In this document: piece after piece, positions 15,960-24,974 of the stretch | Position numbering within the stretch: the first letter of the stretch is position 1 | Layout: every line of letters starts with the position of its first letter | Assembly: GCA_964643325.1 (NCBI GenBank) | Contig: CAZXSE010000003.1 | Location: 45,429-109,428 of the forward strand | Direction of reading: 5' to 3' | Source of the DNA: Fredricksoniimonas sp964643325 | Lineage (GTDB): Bacteria; Omnitrophota; Gorgyraeia; Zapsychrales; Fredricksoniimonadaceae | Length of the DNA stretch: 64,000 nucleotides | The notes under the pieces: model-generated | Told to the model about the DNA's origin: nothing | Databases searched by the model: none | What the model saw: only the letters and a program-made list of their open reading frames with translations | Program-made: the position numbers and the translations under genes

Positions 15960-17453
15960 ATGCTGCGAATTTTCCGTCACAAAGGCATTACCCGGAAAGT
16001 CCTGTGGGTCGTCGCGGGTCTGATCATCGTTTCTTTTGCCTTGAGCATGGGCGTTTCGCAATACACCGGCACGTTCAGCCTCAGCCAGACGGCAGGCAAG
16101 GTTTTCGGCAAGGCCGTATCGCTCAAGGAATATCAGCGCAACTTCCAGAACGCCCAGGACCAGGCCATCATGATGCACGGCTCCAATGCCAGCAGGTTCC
16201 TCGCCGTGATGGACATGGACAATGAAACATGGACACGCATCATCCTGCTCAAGGCAGCCGAAGCTCGCGGCATCAAGGCCATGGATGCCGAGGTCGTGCA
16301 ATACATTGCCTCGATCCCGTTCTTCCAGCGCAACGGAGAGTTTGACAAGCGCCTTTATGCCGGCATGGCCCGCAATGTTTTCCACCGCGAGGCGCGGGAC
16401 TTCGAAGAAGGGCTTCGCGACCAGATCAAGATCATGAAACTTTTCGCGCCGCACCTGCAATCCATCACCTTCACCGACGAACAAGTGCGCACCGAATACG
16501 AGCGCCGCAACCAAAAGATGCAGGTCAGCTACATGCTCATCGCGCCTGAGGACTTTGCCAAAGACATTATCGTCACCGAGGCAGAATTGAGAACATATTA
16601 CGACACCCGCAGTGACGAGCTGCGCGAACCGCAAACGGTCAACGCCGTGATCATCACGGTGCCGGCCGCGGAGAACGACCAGGAAGGCGCATTCGCCCTG
16701 GCCCAACAGGCGCATGATGCGCTGACCGCCGGCACTGACCCGGCCGCGGCTGCGAAAGCCGTTGGCGCGACAATTACGGAAACGGGCTTTTTCGACATGA
16801 ACAATCCGCCTGCGGCCCTGACCGGATCGTTCGAACTCCTGCAGCAGATCTTCATGGCCGGCAAAGGCGATGTCCTGCCTGTCCAGGGAACAGACAAGGG
16901 GCTTCAGGTCATCAAGATCATCGCCCAGAATCCGTCATTCACGCCGGAATTCGCCAGGATCAAGGACAAAGTAAAGAGTGCTCTTGTCCAGGAAAAAGCC
17001 ATCGCGGCGGCATCCGCAAAAGCGGCTGAACTTCAAAAAACGCTGGCCGATAAAATAAAAACCGGCGCTGATCTGGCCGCGGCTGCCAAAGAGCTCGGCC
17101 TCACCGTCAAACAAACTCCCTTCTTCGGGCTCGGCGAATATGTGCCCGAGATCGGATTATCCGACGACTTCACGGCAGCCGCCTTCAAGCTGAGCAAGGA
17201 CAACCGCTTGAGCGAGGCTGTTCTTACCGCGCGCGGCCCGGCCATCCTCTACTGGCTGGCGACACAGCCGGTCGATGAGCAGAAATTTACCGAGACCAAA
17301 GAGGATTTCAAAGGAACGCTTTACGCGCAGGAGCGCGTGCGCGTGATGAACGAGGTCATCCGTTCTGTGCGCGAACAGGCCAAACTTGAGAATTATATTG
17401 AGAAGATCGGCAACAGCCAAAAGAACGCGATGGAAAAGTTGCGGGTCAAATAA
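15960..17453 (+). CDS. PpiD/SurA-like membrane-anchored periplasmic foldase
   Basis: 497 residues. Residues about 12-33 form one transmembrane anchor (KVLWVVAGLIIVSFALSMGV) placing the rest in the periplasm. Then a SurA_N-type helical domain (about 40-200; VFGKAVSLKEYQRNFQNAQ) and two weak parvulin-like segments (about 215-315 and 345-450). Classical parvulin catalytic residues are not obvious, so chaperone activity is more certain than prolyl isomerase activity. Strong AAGGAG RBS. It stands alone on the plus strand, divergent from hisG and convergent with cutA. Confidence 0.8.
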   Translation: MLRIFRHKGITRKVLWVVAGLIIVSFALSMGVSQYTGTFSLSQTAGKVFGKAVSLKEYQRNFQNAQDQAIMMHGSNASRFLAVMDMDNETWTRIILLKAAEARGIKAMDAEVVQYIASIPFFQRNGEFDKRLYAGMARNVFHREARDFEEGLRDQIKIMKLFAPHLQSITFTDEQVRTEYERRNQKMQVSYMLIAPEDFAKDIIVTEAELRTYYDTRSDELREPQTVNAVIITVPAAENDQEGAFALAQQAHDALTAGTDPAAAAKAVGATITETGFFDMNNPPAALTGSFELLQQIFMAGKGDVLPVQGTDKGLQVIKIIAQNPSFTPEFARIKDKVKSALVQEKAIAAASAKAAELQKTLADKIKTGADLAAAAKELGLTVKQTPFFGLGEYVPEIGLSDDFTAAAFKLSKDNRLSEAVLTARGPAILYWLATQPVDEQKFTETKEDFKGTLYAQERVRVMNEVIRSVREQAKLENYIEKIGNSQKNAMEKLRVK

Positions 17454-17470
17454 AGTCTAGCAGTGCGGCG

Positions 17471-17785
17471 TTACTGCGTGCTTTGCTCCAGCCAGTCCAA
17501 ATAAGCCTGGCTGCCTGCCGTGACGGGAAGGGCGATGATCTCTGGCGTCGTATAGCTGTGCAAGCGTCGGATCTCGGCTTCCAACCCACCGAACAATGAA
17601 CGGCGTGTTTTGATCATCAGCAGGGTTTCAGCCCCCTGCTCGACCTTGCCTTCCCAGCGATAGATCGATGTGACACCTTTAACAATGTTGCAGCACGCGG
17701 CCAGTTTCTTCTCAACAAGAGCTCGCGCGATCGTTGCCGCTTCAGCCTCATCCTTCGCCGTCACCAGCACAACGATATATTCCAT
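17471..17785 (-). CDS. cutA: Divalent cation tolerance protein CutA
   Basis: 104 residues from ATG 17785 (MEYIVVLVTAKDEAEA); the longer in-frame reading runs into pgeF and is discounted. Characteristic CutA1 motifs: LVEKKLAACCNIV, SIYRWEGK, TPEIIALPV, YLDWL. A trimeric ferredoxin-like protein related to PII. The gene follows pgeF by 8 nt and converges on the PpiD-like gene. Confidence 0.93.
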   Translation of the reverse strand: MEYIVVLVTAKDEAEAATIARALVEKKLAACCNIVKGVTSIYRWEGKVEQGAETLLMIKTRRSLFGGLEAEIRRLHSYTTPEIIALPVTAGSQAYLDWLEQSTQ

Positions 17786-17793
17786 ACCTGCTC

Positions 17794-18504
17794 CTATTTC
17801 ATCATGATAACAGAGATCATGCGGCCCGAATGGTCCGCGTCGCGACGGAATGAATGGAAGCGCGCGGCATCCTTGAACGAACACAGGCCGCTGTCAAAAA
17901 TGTTCGCGGGCAAAACCCCGGCCGCCGTCAGCTGGCGCAGATTGGCCGCGAAAATATCAAAACGCAATCCCGATGGCGTCTCCTGCGTCTCGAGGGGAAA
18001 ATATTCCTTGAACTCCTCCCCGACCGCACAGCTGTCGCGGCGGATGCACGGGCCGATGGCCGCTCGGATATTTGTGGGATCGACCTTGTAAGAGGCGCGC
18101 ATGACATCGACCGTCTTGTGCGCGATATCAAGCTTGGTGCTTTTCCACCCGGCGTGAACGGCCGCGATCACGCGGCGCACCGGATCATACAAAAGCGCGG
18201 GCAGGCAATCCGCCGTGCGTATCGCGATGGGCAGTCCGATAACATCAGTAACAACAGCATCCGCCTCGAACGCGCCGGATCTTTCCATATCCTTACGCGT
18301 CACCTGCCAGACTTTATCGCCGTGGACCTGTTTCGGGACAATGATGCCCTGCTCTGCATTAATGCCGCGCGCCTGAAGATACAACTTTTGCGCGGCTGTC
18401 AGGACATAAAACGGGCTACCAGGCTCGCCTGTCATGAAATCAAGCGACCTGTCGCTGGTGAATGCTGTTACGCCGAGGAATTTTGAATAGTTGGTATCTG
18501 TCAT
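17794..18504 (-). CDS. pgeF: Purine nucleoside phosphorylase YfiH / laccase-domain protein
   Basis: 236 residues from ATG 18504 (MTDTNYSKFLGV), chosen because GGAA lies 8 nt upstream; ATG 18522 lies within the arm of a structured repeat and lacks an RBS. Zinc/active-site motifs of the YfiH family are intact: KQVHGD (H61), RTADCLP (C100), HAGWK (H117), IGPCI. The family cleaves purine nucleosides and edits peptidoglycan precursors in E. coli. Followed by cutA. Confidence 0.9.
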   Translation of the reverse strand: MTDTNYSKFLGVTAFTSDRSLDFMTGEPGSPFYVLTAAQKLYLQARGINAEQGIIVPKQVHGDKVWQVTRKDMERSGAFEADAVVTDVIGLPIAIRTADCLPALLYDPVRRVIAAVHAGWKSTKLDIAHKTVDVMRASYKVDPTNIRAAIGPCIRRDSCAVGEEFKEYFPLETQETPSGLRFDIFAANLRQLTAAGVLPANIFDSGLCSFKDAARFHSFRRDADHSGRMISVIMMK

Positions 18505-18517
18505 AGAAACGTTCCGT

Positions 18518-18640
18518 GGCATGTTGCGATAGCGGTTTGGTGTATGCCATGGCCGCGAATTAGAGACCGGCTACAATAATCCTTGGGAAAAGCCGGTCTC
18601 TGCTGAGCGGCGGGCATACACCAAACGCAAGCAACATGCC
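18518..18640. repeat. Structured repeat element, copy 1
   Basis: A 123-nt nested hairpin. Stems: 18518-18527 with 18631-18640 (10 bp), 18535-18548 with 18613-18626 (14 bp), 18552-18556 with 18607-18611 (GCCGC/GCGGC), internal loop GAATT/GCTGA, then 18562-18572 with 18591-18601 (AGAGACCGGCT/AGCCGGTCTCT) and an 18-nt loop. The core (GAATTAGAGA ... TCTCTGYTGAGC) recurs at 45869-45928. It fills the space between rmuC and pgeF. Confidence 0.8.
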
Positions 18641-18654
18641 GTCATGGTTGCTAT

Positions 18655-19683
18655 TTATTCCGCTTCCGGCAAACTTCCCTGCTTGAATTCCTCGATATGC
18701 CGGATCTTGGTGTCAATGTTCTTGAAGCTCTTATCGCGGATGTCCCTGTAATTGGCGTCGAGATCGGCAATGAGCTTCTCCATGTCCGCGAAACGTTCCT
18801 TGAAAGTGGCGTAATGCTTCACAAAGATCCCGATATCCTGAATGATCTTGCGCAGGTCGCGCTCAAAACGGAAATTCTCATGCGCCTGACGGATGACCGC
18901 GAGCGTAGCATATAACGTGAAGGGCGAACACAGGACAACTTTCTGTTTGAGTGCCTCGTCCATGAACTCGGGCGCAACCTCATGGATATAGCCGAAGACC
19001 TGTTCGTTGGGAATGAACAACATCACGAAATCCAGCGTATTCTCCGACGGATTAATGTAATCACGCGTTTGCAGTTCCTTGACCCGGGCGCGCGCATTCT
19101 TAATGAACTCTTTGGAGCACGCCTCGCGTTCCATATCAGAAGGCGCGTTGACCATCTTGAGATAATTATCCAACGGGAACTTCACATCCATATTAACGAT
19201 CCGCTCATCCGGCAAAAGGAACGTGATGTCCGGCTTGGTCGTGGATGATGCCAACTGGGTCTGCTTGCGGTAATTAACATTCTCCAGAAGGCCGGCATGG
19301 CGGATGATATCCTCGGCCATGCGCTCGCCCCACTGGCCGCGCAATTTCACATTGCCCAGGACATTGGTCAGATTTCCCGTCGTATCCTGAAGCTTGAGCG
19401 TGGCCTGCGCGGCATTGGCCAATTCCTTCTCAAGCGCGCCGAACTTCTGCGCCCTATCCGTTTCCCAGGAGCGCAGCAGCTGTTCATAATCCTTAAGGCG
19501 GGCCTCAAGAGCGCGCACAGTCCCTTCCAACGCCTGCCGTCGCGATTCCGCGTCCACCGCGTCCTTCGTGCGCTCATCGCGGGCCGCGCGCAACAGCGCT
19601 TCAACCCCGGAATTCTGCCGCAGAACAATAACAGCAAGAATGGCCGTGACAAAGCCAAGGACCGCGATAACAGCGAACATCAT
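18655..19683 (-). CDS. rmuC: DNA recombination protein RmuC family
   Basis: 342 residues from ATG 19683, which has AGGAG 8 nt upstream; a longer in-frame start at 19710 lies inside the neighbouring gene. One N-terminal transmembrane helix (FAVIAVLGFVTAILAVIVL), a coiled coil (about 30-115), then the RmuC nuclease-like domain (about 120-320) with LRGQWGERMAEDII, KPDITFLLPDERIVNMDVKFPLDNY and IPNEQVFGYI. RmuC proteins limit inversions at short inverted repeats, and one such repeat lies directly downstream. Confidence 0.93.
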   Translation of the reverse strand: MMFAVIAVLGFVTAILAVIVLRQNSGVEALLRAARDERTKDAVDAESRRQALEGTVRALEARLKDYEQLLRSWETDRAQKFGALEKELANAAQATLKLQDTTGNLTNVLGNVKLRGQWGERMAEDIIRHAGLLENVNYRKQTQLASSTTKPDITFLLPDERIVNMDVKFPLDNYLKMVNAPSDMEREACSKEFIKNARARVKELQTRDYINPSENTLDFVMLFIPNEQVFGYIHEVAPEFMDEALKQKVVLCSPFTLYATLAVIRQAHENFRFERDLRKIIQDIGIFVKHYATFKERFADMEKLIADLDANYRDIRDKSFKNIDTKIRHIEEFKQGSLPEAE

Positions 19684-19687
19684 AGGA

Positions 19688-19996
19688 TCATCTCCTGTCG
19701 CCAGCGGCAATGGCCGCCGATATTTTCTCCTGGAACCTGGCCAGGCGCCGCTGCATCAAACCTTCAAACTCATCCGTCCCAACACCGTGCCCCCGCAGCA
19801 ATGTCATCGCGTGAATAATGATATCAAGCGTCTCGGCCTTCCAGTGCAGGTCTTCTGCCGCCAACAATGCCTTGACCTCGTCCACATGCGCGGCCAGCGA
19901 TTTGAATGTATGCGCGTCCACCGCGCCATCACTGCCGTGCAAGGCGCGGGCCAGCGTATTGATCTTCTCCAGGGAACGGATCAGCTGTTCGTCCAC
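19688..19996 (-). CDS. Hypothetical protein, 102 residues
   Basis: Not recognised. A soluble, mostly helical small protein starting MDEQLIRSLEKINTLARALHG, with GDRR at the end; no signal peptide, cysteines or known motif. It is coupled to neighbours: its start overlaps the end of the lipoprotein gene by 16 nt and its stop is 4 nt before the rmuC ATG. The tight packing and RBS support a real gene. Confidence 0.65.
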   Translation of the reverse strand: MDEQLIRSLEKINTLARALHGSDGAVDAHTFKSLAAHVDEVKALLAAEDLHWKAETLDIIIHAMTLLRGHGVGTDEFEGLMQRRLARFQEKISAAIAAGDRR

Positions 19997-20340
19997 CGCA
20001 GAAGCTCCCCCTGTGCGTTGAAATAAAAATATATCTTCGGGCTTTCAAGAGGCTTGACGATCCGCCGGTAAAGGCATTTCTCAACGCCCTCCTCGATCTG
20101 GCAGATGACCGGCTCGCCGAACGCGCGCCTGATCCCTGTCTTGTTCTTATATGATGTGAACGCCTCGGGCGCCCGGGACTGTTGCAGCAGCTCTTCAAAA
20201 CGGGCATCGTGCGCCTTGACGGCCTTGTCCTGGGCATCCCGCTCGTCGGAATACCCCTTGAGCGTCAATGCCTGGTCAAGATACTGGATCTCGGCACAGC
20301 CGGCGCACGCCACAGCCATCACAAGGATCAATACGCGCAT
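19981..20340 (-). CDS. Small predicted lipoprotein
   Basis: 119 residues from ATG 20340 (MRVLILVMAVACAGCAE). Hydrophobic signal followed by lipobox ACAGC gives a lipidated cysteine at residue 15. The mature part is charged and ends PKIYFYFNAQGELLRWTNS, resembling small SmpA/OmlA-like folds (a hydrophilic turn then GELLRW), but this is only a resemblance. A longer start at 20364 would precede the signal peptide and is less likely. Confidence 0.7.
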   Translation of the reverse strand: MRVLILVMAVACAGCAEIQYLDQALTLKGYSDERDAQDKAVKAHDARFEELLQQSRAPEAFTSYKNKTGIRRAFGEPVICQIEEGVEKCLYRRIVKPLESPKIYFYFNAQGELLRWTNS

Positions 20341-20360
20341 AGGACCATTATACCAAAGGT

Positions 20361-20612
20361 TCACTGCCAGCGAAAATGGACAAAGATCCGACCGAAATTC
20401 TTGTCATCTTTTTCGATGCGATGATACCGCCCTTTATAATTCTTCTCAAGAAAGCGCAGGACCGATTTCTTCAACTGCCCTGATCCTTTGCCGGGAATGA
20501 TCTCGAGCGACTCGGCGCGCTTGTCGATCGCCTCTTCCATGAATTGATGGAGCGATCGTTCAATGGCGCTGCCATTGGAAAAAACATCATGAAGGTCGAG
20601 CTTCAGGCGCAT
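20361..20612 (-). CDS. Smr-domain protein
   Basis: 83 residues consisting only of an Smr domain, as at the C-terminus of MutS2. LDLHDV near the N-terminus corresponds to the LDLHG motif and IIPGKGSGQLKK to the conserved HGxGxG region, here with P-G-K-G-S-G. Family members bind or nick branched nucleic acids or ribosome-associated mRNA. It sits one base after the ABC-F gene, suggesting a link with translation; this is an inference. Confidence 0.85.
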   Translation of the reverse strand: MRLKLDLHDVFSNGSAIERSLHQFMEEAIDKRAESLEIIPGKGSGQLKKSVLRFLEKNYKGRYHRIEKDDKNFGRIFVHFRWQ

Positions 20613-20613
20613 A

Positions 20614-22569
20614 TCACCCCTGCTGGATGCGGTCGCGCTCCGCGGTCAATGCCTGGCGTTCGCTGCCAATGGCGCGCAGGCGCGTCTGGATCTCCTTGAG
20701 CCGTCGGCCGCATTCCGCGATCTCTTCACGCGGACGGCCACTGAACGATGCCGTCATCTGACGCGACTTGATATATGTTTCGGTCTCGAGCTCTTTTTCC
20801 TCGCGCTCAAAAGCCTTGAGCTGGTTCTTGATCTCCTGGATGCGCTTAAGCGCCTTTTCATGCTGCTGCCGCGCGGCCTGAAGATGCTCGGGCTCGCTCA
20901 GGTCTTTCCGGGACTTCTTTTGTTTTTCATAGGCCTCGCGCCCGTCGCCGGAAGACGGCTTCTTCTTATCCTGCGCCTCATCCCGGCCCTGTTTCTTATC
21001 AAGATAATAATCAAGCGAGCCCGGATAATCGCGGATCTGGCCGTTGTCGACCTCAATGATATGATTCGCGATCTGACGGATGAAATACAGGTCGTGGCTG
21101 ATGAAACACAAGGTTCCCTTATAATTGCGGAAAGCCTTTGTCAGGGCTTCCACGCCGTCCACATCCAGGTGCGTCGTCGGCTCATCAAGCAAAATAAGAT
21201 TCGGCGGATTGATCAGAAGTTTCGCCAGGATCAGGCGGCTTTTCTCGCCGCCGGAAAGTACGGACACAGGCTTGAACACATCCGCGCCGTGAAAGTTGAA
21301 CATGCCCAAAAGATTACGCGCCTGCGTCTGCGGGAAACTACCGCCCACCGCAGATACAAGCTCCTCGAACGCCGTGCGGTTGGGGTTCAGGACATCCAGG
21401 CGCGTCTGCGAAAAATATCCCATCTTTACGCCGTGGCCCAAGCGCCGCCGCCCGCTATCCACCGGGATGACATCCGCAAGGATCTTCAAAAGCGTCGATT
21501 TGCCGGCGCCGTTAGGCCCGACAAGGCACATCTTCTGGCCTTTGGTGATCTCGAAATTCAGGTCCTCATAAACCACTTTATCAGCATAAGCCTTGCGGAC
21601 ATTCACCAGGCTCATGACCGTATAGCCGCTCTCTTGCGTCTCCGGAAAATTAAAGTCCTTAATGCTGACGCGCGAACGCGGCAGGTTAACGCTCTCGCCT
21701 TCAAGGCGTTCGAGCATCTTCATCTTGTTCTGCACCGCGGACGCCCGATTGGGCTGGGCGTGAAAACGCGAGGTGAAGCGCTCAAGCTGGTCCTTCTTCT
21801 TGTCCAGCACCTTCATGCGCTTTTCCAGCGTACGGTACTCAAGTTCTTTTTGCGCCTCATACGCCTCATAGCTTCCCTTGACCTTGGCCATATTGCCATC
21901 CTCAAGGACGATGGTATAGTTCGTCACCTCGTTCAGGAAAACCTTATCGTGTGAGATCATGACGAACGAGCCCGGATACTGGCTTAAAAAATCCTTAAGC
22001 CACAAGGTGGCCGCAAGGTCCAGATAATTGATAGGCTCGTCGAGAAGAAGCAGGTCGTAATTGTAGGTCAGCAGTTTGGCCAACAGCGTGCGCATCTGCC
22101 ACCCGCCGGAAAGCTGGACCACGGGCTTGTGGAATTCATATTCCTTGAATCCCAGCCCCGCCAGGACCTTCTCGGCCTTGTGCTCAAGCTCATAAAGCCC
22201 CAGCGCCTCAAGCCGCTCCAGGATATCGCCGTAACGCGTCTCGGCGCAAAGGCCGTCATTCTCCATGCGGTGCTTCTCATCAAGCAGCCGCTGGATCTCC
22301 TCATCGCCGGAAGTGACCTCTTCCATGACCGTACGGCTGGAATCAAAATGCGCTTCCTGCGGCAGGTACCCGATCTTGATCCCTTTCTGGATCGTGACGT
22401 TCCCGTCGGTCGGCTCCATATCCCCGAGGATCAGATGAAAGAGCGTGGTCTTGCCCGCGCCATTGGGCCCGGTCAGGCCGATGCGCTCGTTAGGAAAAAT
22501 GCTCAGGGACACATTGTCCATGAGCATGCGTTCGTCAAAATTCTTGGATACCTGTGTGAGTGTGATCAT
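20614..22569 (-). CDS. ABC-F family ATPase
   Basis: 651 residues, two ABC ATPase domains on one chain, no membrane segments. First Walker A GPNGAGKTTLF (about 34-44), signature LSGGWQMR; second Walker A GPNGAGKSTLL (about 350), signature LSGGEKSRL, Walker B LILLDEPTTHLDV. A charged linker lies between the domains and a C-terminal coiled coil (about 545-651) follows. Architecture is that of Uup/YheS-type translation factors that act at the ribosomal E site. The exact subfamily cannot be set by eye. Confidence 0.93.
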   Translation of the reverse strand: MITLTQVSKNFDERMLMDNVSLSIFPNERIGLTGPNGAGKTTLFHLILGDMEPTDGNVTIQKGIKIGYLPQEAHFDSSRTVMEEVTSGDEEIQRLLDEKHRMENDGLCAETRYGDILERLEALGLYELEHKAEKVLAGLGFKEYEFHKPVVQLSGGWQMRTLLAKLLTYNYDLLLLDEPINYLDLAATLWLKDFLSQYPGSFVMISHDKVFLNEVTNYTIVLEDGNMAKVKGSYEAYEAQKELEYRTLEKRMKVLDKKKDQLERFTSRFHAQPNRASAVQNKMKMLERLEGESVNLPRSRVSIKDFNFPETQESGYTVMSLVNVRKAYADKVVYEDLNFEITKGQKMCLVGPNGAGKSTLLKILADVIPVDSGRRRLGHGVKMGYFSQTRLDVLNPNRTAFEELVSAVGGSFPQTQARNLLGMFNFHGADVFKPVSVLSGGEKSRLILAKLLINPPNLILLDEPTTHLDVDGVEALTKAFRNYKGTLCFISHDLYFIRQIANHIIEVDNGQIRDYPGSLDYYLDKKQGRDEAQDKKKPSSGDGREAYEKQKKSRKDLSEPEHLQAARQQHEKALKRIQEIKNQLKAFEREEKELETETYIKSRQMTASFSGRPREEIAECGRRLKEIQTRLRAIGSERQALTAERDRIQQG

Positions 22570-22575
22570 GGGCTG

Positions 22576-23625
22576 TTAATGTTTTGGACGAAAGGAAGCT
22601 CGCGGCCCTGACGATGAGCGGCCGTAAGGTTTTTTGCCAGCGGGCCTTGCGCCCGCCCCCGCAGGGCGAGGCCCGAATGCCCGCGGCCCTGACGAGGCTT
22701 TACCAAATGTTTTTTTCGCGCCAAAGGTCTTTGGCCCTGATAACGGGCCCCCGAAATGTTTTCTGTCCTTGTCATCACGCCGGGGCGCTTCCTGCCGCGG
22801 CGCGCTCTTGGTATCAGCGCTGTGCCAATCGCGCTCGACGGACTTACGGCGCAGCGGCGAATTCGACGAGAAAAGCGGCCGCGTCATGCGCGCGCCATGT
22901 TCCATTCTGGCAGGATGACGCCCGATGGCCCTTAGCTGCAGCACTTCCTCCCCGGTCAAATGCCGCCATGCACCCGGCTTGGGAAGGTCCAGTTTCAAGG
23001 GGCCTTGCGCCACGCGCGTCAGATGGACCACGTCATGGCCGACCTCGTGGCACATCAGGCGCACCTGATGCTTGTGCCCTTCATGGATGGTCAGGTCGAA
23101 TTCCGTAAAATCACCGTCAAACTGGAGATTTGCCACCTGCGCCGGCGCTGTCTTGAAACTCTCGATGACAACACCCTGTTCCAGCCGGTCCTTCTCGCGC
23201 AGCTGCATGCGCCGCACCACCCGCACATGATAGGTCTTGTTCACGTCAAAACTCGGATGCGCCAGGCGGTTGGCCAATTCTCCGTCATTGGTCAGCAGCA
23301 AAAGCCCCTGGGTGTCCTTATCCAGGCGTCCCACGGGTTTCAGGTACCGCAACTCCGCCGGCAACAGCGCCATGACCGCGCGCTGGTCGAACTGCGCCTC
23401 GCAGGTGGTCACATAGCCCGCGGGCTTGTTCAACATGACGTATTCATAACCCTTGGGCTGGATCTCGCGGCCCAACAAGGCGACCTTGTCCTCGCCCGGT
23501 TCGATCATATGCGACGGTTCGCGAATGACAACGCCATTGACCGTTACATCCCCGGCGAGCACATGGTCGAAAGCCTTACGCCGGGAAACGCCGCCGTTAT
23601 GTGAAATAAAAAGTTGTAGCTTCAT
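22576..23625 (-). CDS. RsuA/RluB-type pseudouridine synthase with basic tail
   Basis: 349 residues. S4 RNA-binding domain (1 to about 60), pseudouridine synthase domain (about 60-230) with catalytic aspartate in GRLDKDTQGLLLLTNDG and EGHKHQVRLMC. The last about 110 residues are a low-complexity Arg/Lys/Gly/Pro/Ser tail (recurring FGPRPAG, KKTFG, SSGPRA) probably binding RNA non-specifically. Such tails occur in RluB/RluF-like enzymes. Start overlaps the TrmH gene stop by 4 nt (ATGA). Confidence 0.92.
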   Translation of the reverse strand: MKLQLFISHNGGVSRRKAFDHVLAGDVTVNGVVIREPSHMIEPGEDKVALLGREIQPKGYEYVMLNKPAGYVTTCEAQFDQRAVMALLPAELRYLKPVGRLDKDTQGLLLLTNDGELANRLAHPSFDVNKTYHVRVVRRMQLREKDRLEQGVVIESFKTAPAQVANLQFDGDFTEFDLTIHEGHKHQVRLMCHEVGHDVVHLTRVAQGPLKLDLPKPGAWRHLTGEEVLQLRAIGRHPARMEHGARMTRPLFSSNSPLRRKSVERDWHSADTKSAPRQEAPRRDDKDRKHFGGPLSGPKTFGAKKTFGKASSGPRAFGPRPAGAGARPAGKKPYGRSSSGPRASFRPKH

Positions 23626-24422
23626 GCCTGCCTTCTTTGCCGTAACGCTTCGTACACCATGACCGCCGCGGAGACCGAAACGTTGAGTGAATCCACTTTC
23701 CCGAGCATCGGGATGCGCAGCTGCTCGTCAGCGCTCCTGCGCCAGAGATCGCTGAGGCCCTCCTGCTCGCTGCCCATCACGATAGCGCAAGCGCCGGAAA
23801 GGTCCCTGCTGAAATAATCTGCCGTAGCGGTCACGACCGCCGCGCAGATCCTCACCCCGCGAGCTTTGAGGAATGCCGCAGCATCCTTGCTCGTGCACGA
23901 CACCGTCGGGACCGCGAACACGGCGCCCAGGCTGGCGCGAATGACATTAGGATTATAGATATCGGTACGCTCGTCGCACACCAACAGCGCCGCGACCCCG
24001 GCCCCGTCGCACGTGCGCAGGACCGCCCCCAGGTTGCCGGGCTTCTCGACGCTTTCCATGACAACGATCAGCGGCTTATCGCCAAGTTTTAACTGCTCCA
24101 GCGTTAACTCGGGGCGCTCTACGAGGGCCAGCACACCTTCCGTGCGGTCGCCGTAGCAGATCTTGTCGAACACGGAACAACCAGCGTCAAAGATCTTTAC
24201 CTGCCGGCCTTCAAGTTCGCGCACCAGGTCATCATCACAACGATACACGCCCTCGCGGCAGATATATGCGCATGAAAAACGCAGGCCCGCGTGCAATGCC
24301 TGACGCACCTCGCGCACGCCCTCGACAATGGTAAGCCCGCGCGCGTCCCGGCTCTTTTTGGTCCGCAGGCGCGCCACGCGCTTGATCCCGGCATTCTGCA
24401 GGCTTGATATCTTCTCGATCAT
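23622..24422 (-). CDS. TrmH/SpoU family RNA 2'-O-methyltransferase
   Basis: 266 residues. N-terminal RNA-binding region (about 1-105; NAGIKRVARLRTKKSRDARGLTIVEG), then the SPOUT knot domain with motif 1 ESVEKPGNLGAVLRTCDGAG, motif 2 IVMGSEQEGLS and motif 3 IPMLGKVDSLNVSVSAAV. The target is probably rRNA or tRNA. The length and LxIVEG start resemble the TsnR/RlmB-like branch. A second SpoU enzyme is at 31977. ATGA overlaps with both neighbours. Confidence 0.92.
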   Translation of the reverse strand: MIEKISSLQNAGIKRVARLRTKKSRDARGLTIVEGVREVRQALHAGLRFSCAYICREGVYRCDDDLVRELEGRQVKIFDAGCSVFDKICYGDRTEGVLALVERPELTLEQLKLGDKPLIVVMESVEKPGNLGAVLRTCDGAGVAALLVCDERTDIYNPNVIRASLGAVFAVPTVSCTSKDAAAFLKARGVRICAAVVTATADYFSRDLSGACAIVMGSEQEGLSDLWRRSADEQLRIPMLGKVDSLNVSVSAAVMVYEALRQRRQA

Positions 24423-24898
24423 GATGCCTTCCGCGCAGAGGTGTACTTTTCAAGGTCATACACGATCGCCTTCGACGGCATGGGGATCTTGTCGATCTTC
24501 ACCTTGGCTGTGGCAAAGAAATCCGTAGCAAGCGTGCTGTGATAATCTGAAAAGACAACGACGCGCTTGACCCCGGCGGCCACCAGCGCCTTCGCGCAGG
24601 TCGTGCAGGGCATATTGGTCACATAGGCCGTTGCCCCGTCGATCGTATGCCCTTTGCGGGCGGCCTGGACGATCGCGTTCATCTCCGCGTGATTGGTACG
24701 CACGCAATGATTGTCAACGACGAGGCATCCGGCGTCCTCGCAATGAACATCCCCGGGGATGGACCCGTTATACCCGGTCGAAATGACCTCGCGCTCCTTG
24801 ACCAGGACACAGCCGCAATGCATGCGCGGGCAGGTCGCCCGCTCAGACGCCAGCATCGCCAGTTTCATGAAATACTCATCCCAAGTCGGTCTTGCCAT
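24419..24898 (-). CDS. Deoxycytidylate (dCMP) deaminase
   Basis: 159 residues from ATG 24898 (MARPTWDEYFMKLAMLASER). Converts dCMP to dUMP for thymidylate synthesis. Zinc site H70, C98, C101 with catalytic E72 (HAEMNAI, PCTTC) and the extra CGCVLV and HCED segments typical of ComEB/dCMP deaminases. An in-frame extension to 25021 overlaps the neighbouring aminotransferase and lacks family similarity. Confidence 0.93.
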   Translation of the reverse strand: MARPTWDEYFMKLAMLASERATCPRMHCGCVLVKEREVISTGYNGSIPGDVHCEDAGCLVVDNHCVRTNHAEMNAIVQAARKGHTIDGATAYVTNMPCTTCAKALVAAGVKRVVVFSDYHSTLATDFFATAKVKIDKIPMPSKAIVYDLEKYTSARKAS

Positions 24899-24974
24899 AT
24901 CCGGCCCCTTTATAGTTTGTTGATCTGCCCCGATGATAACACACTTTCCCGCGCGCCCTGCAATATCCCTTACG

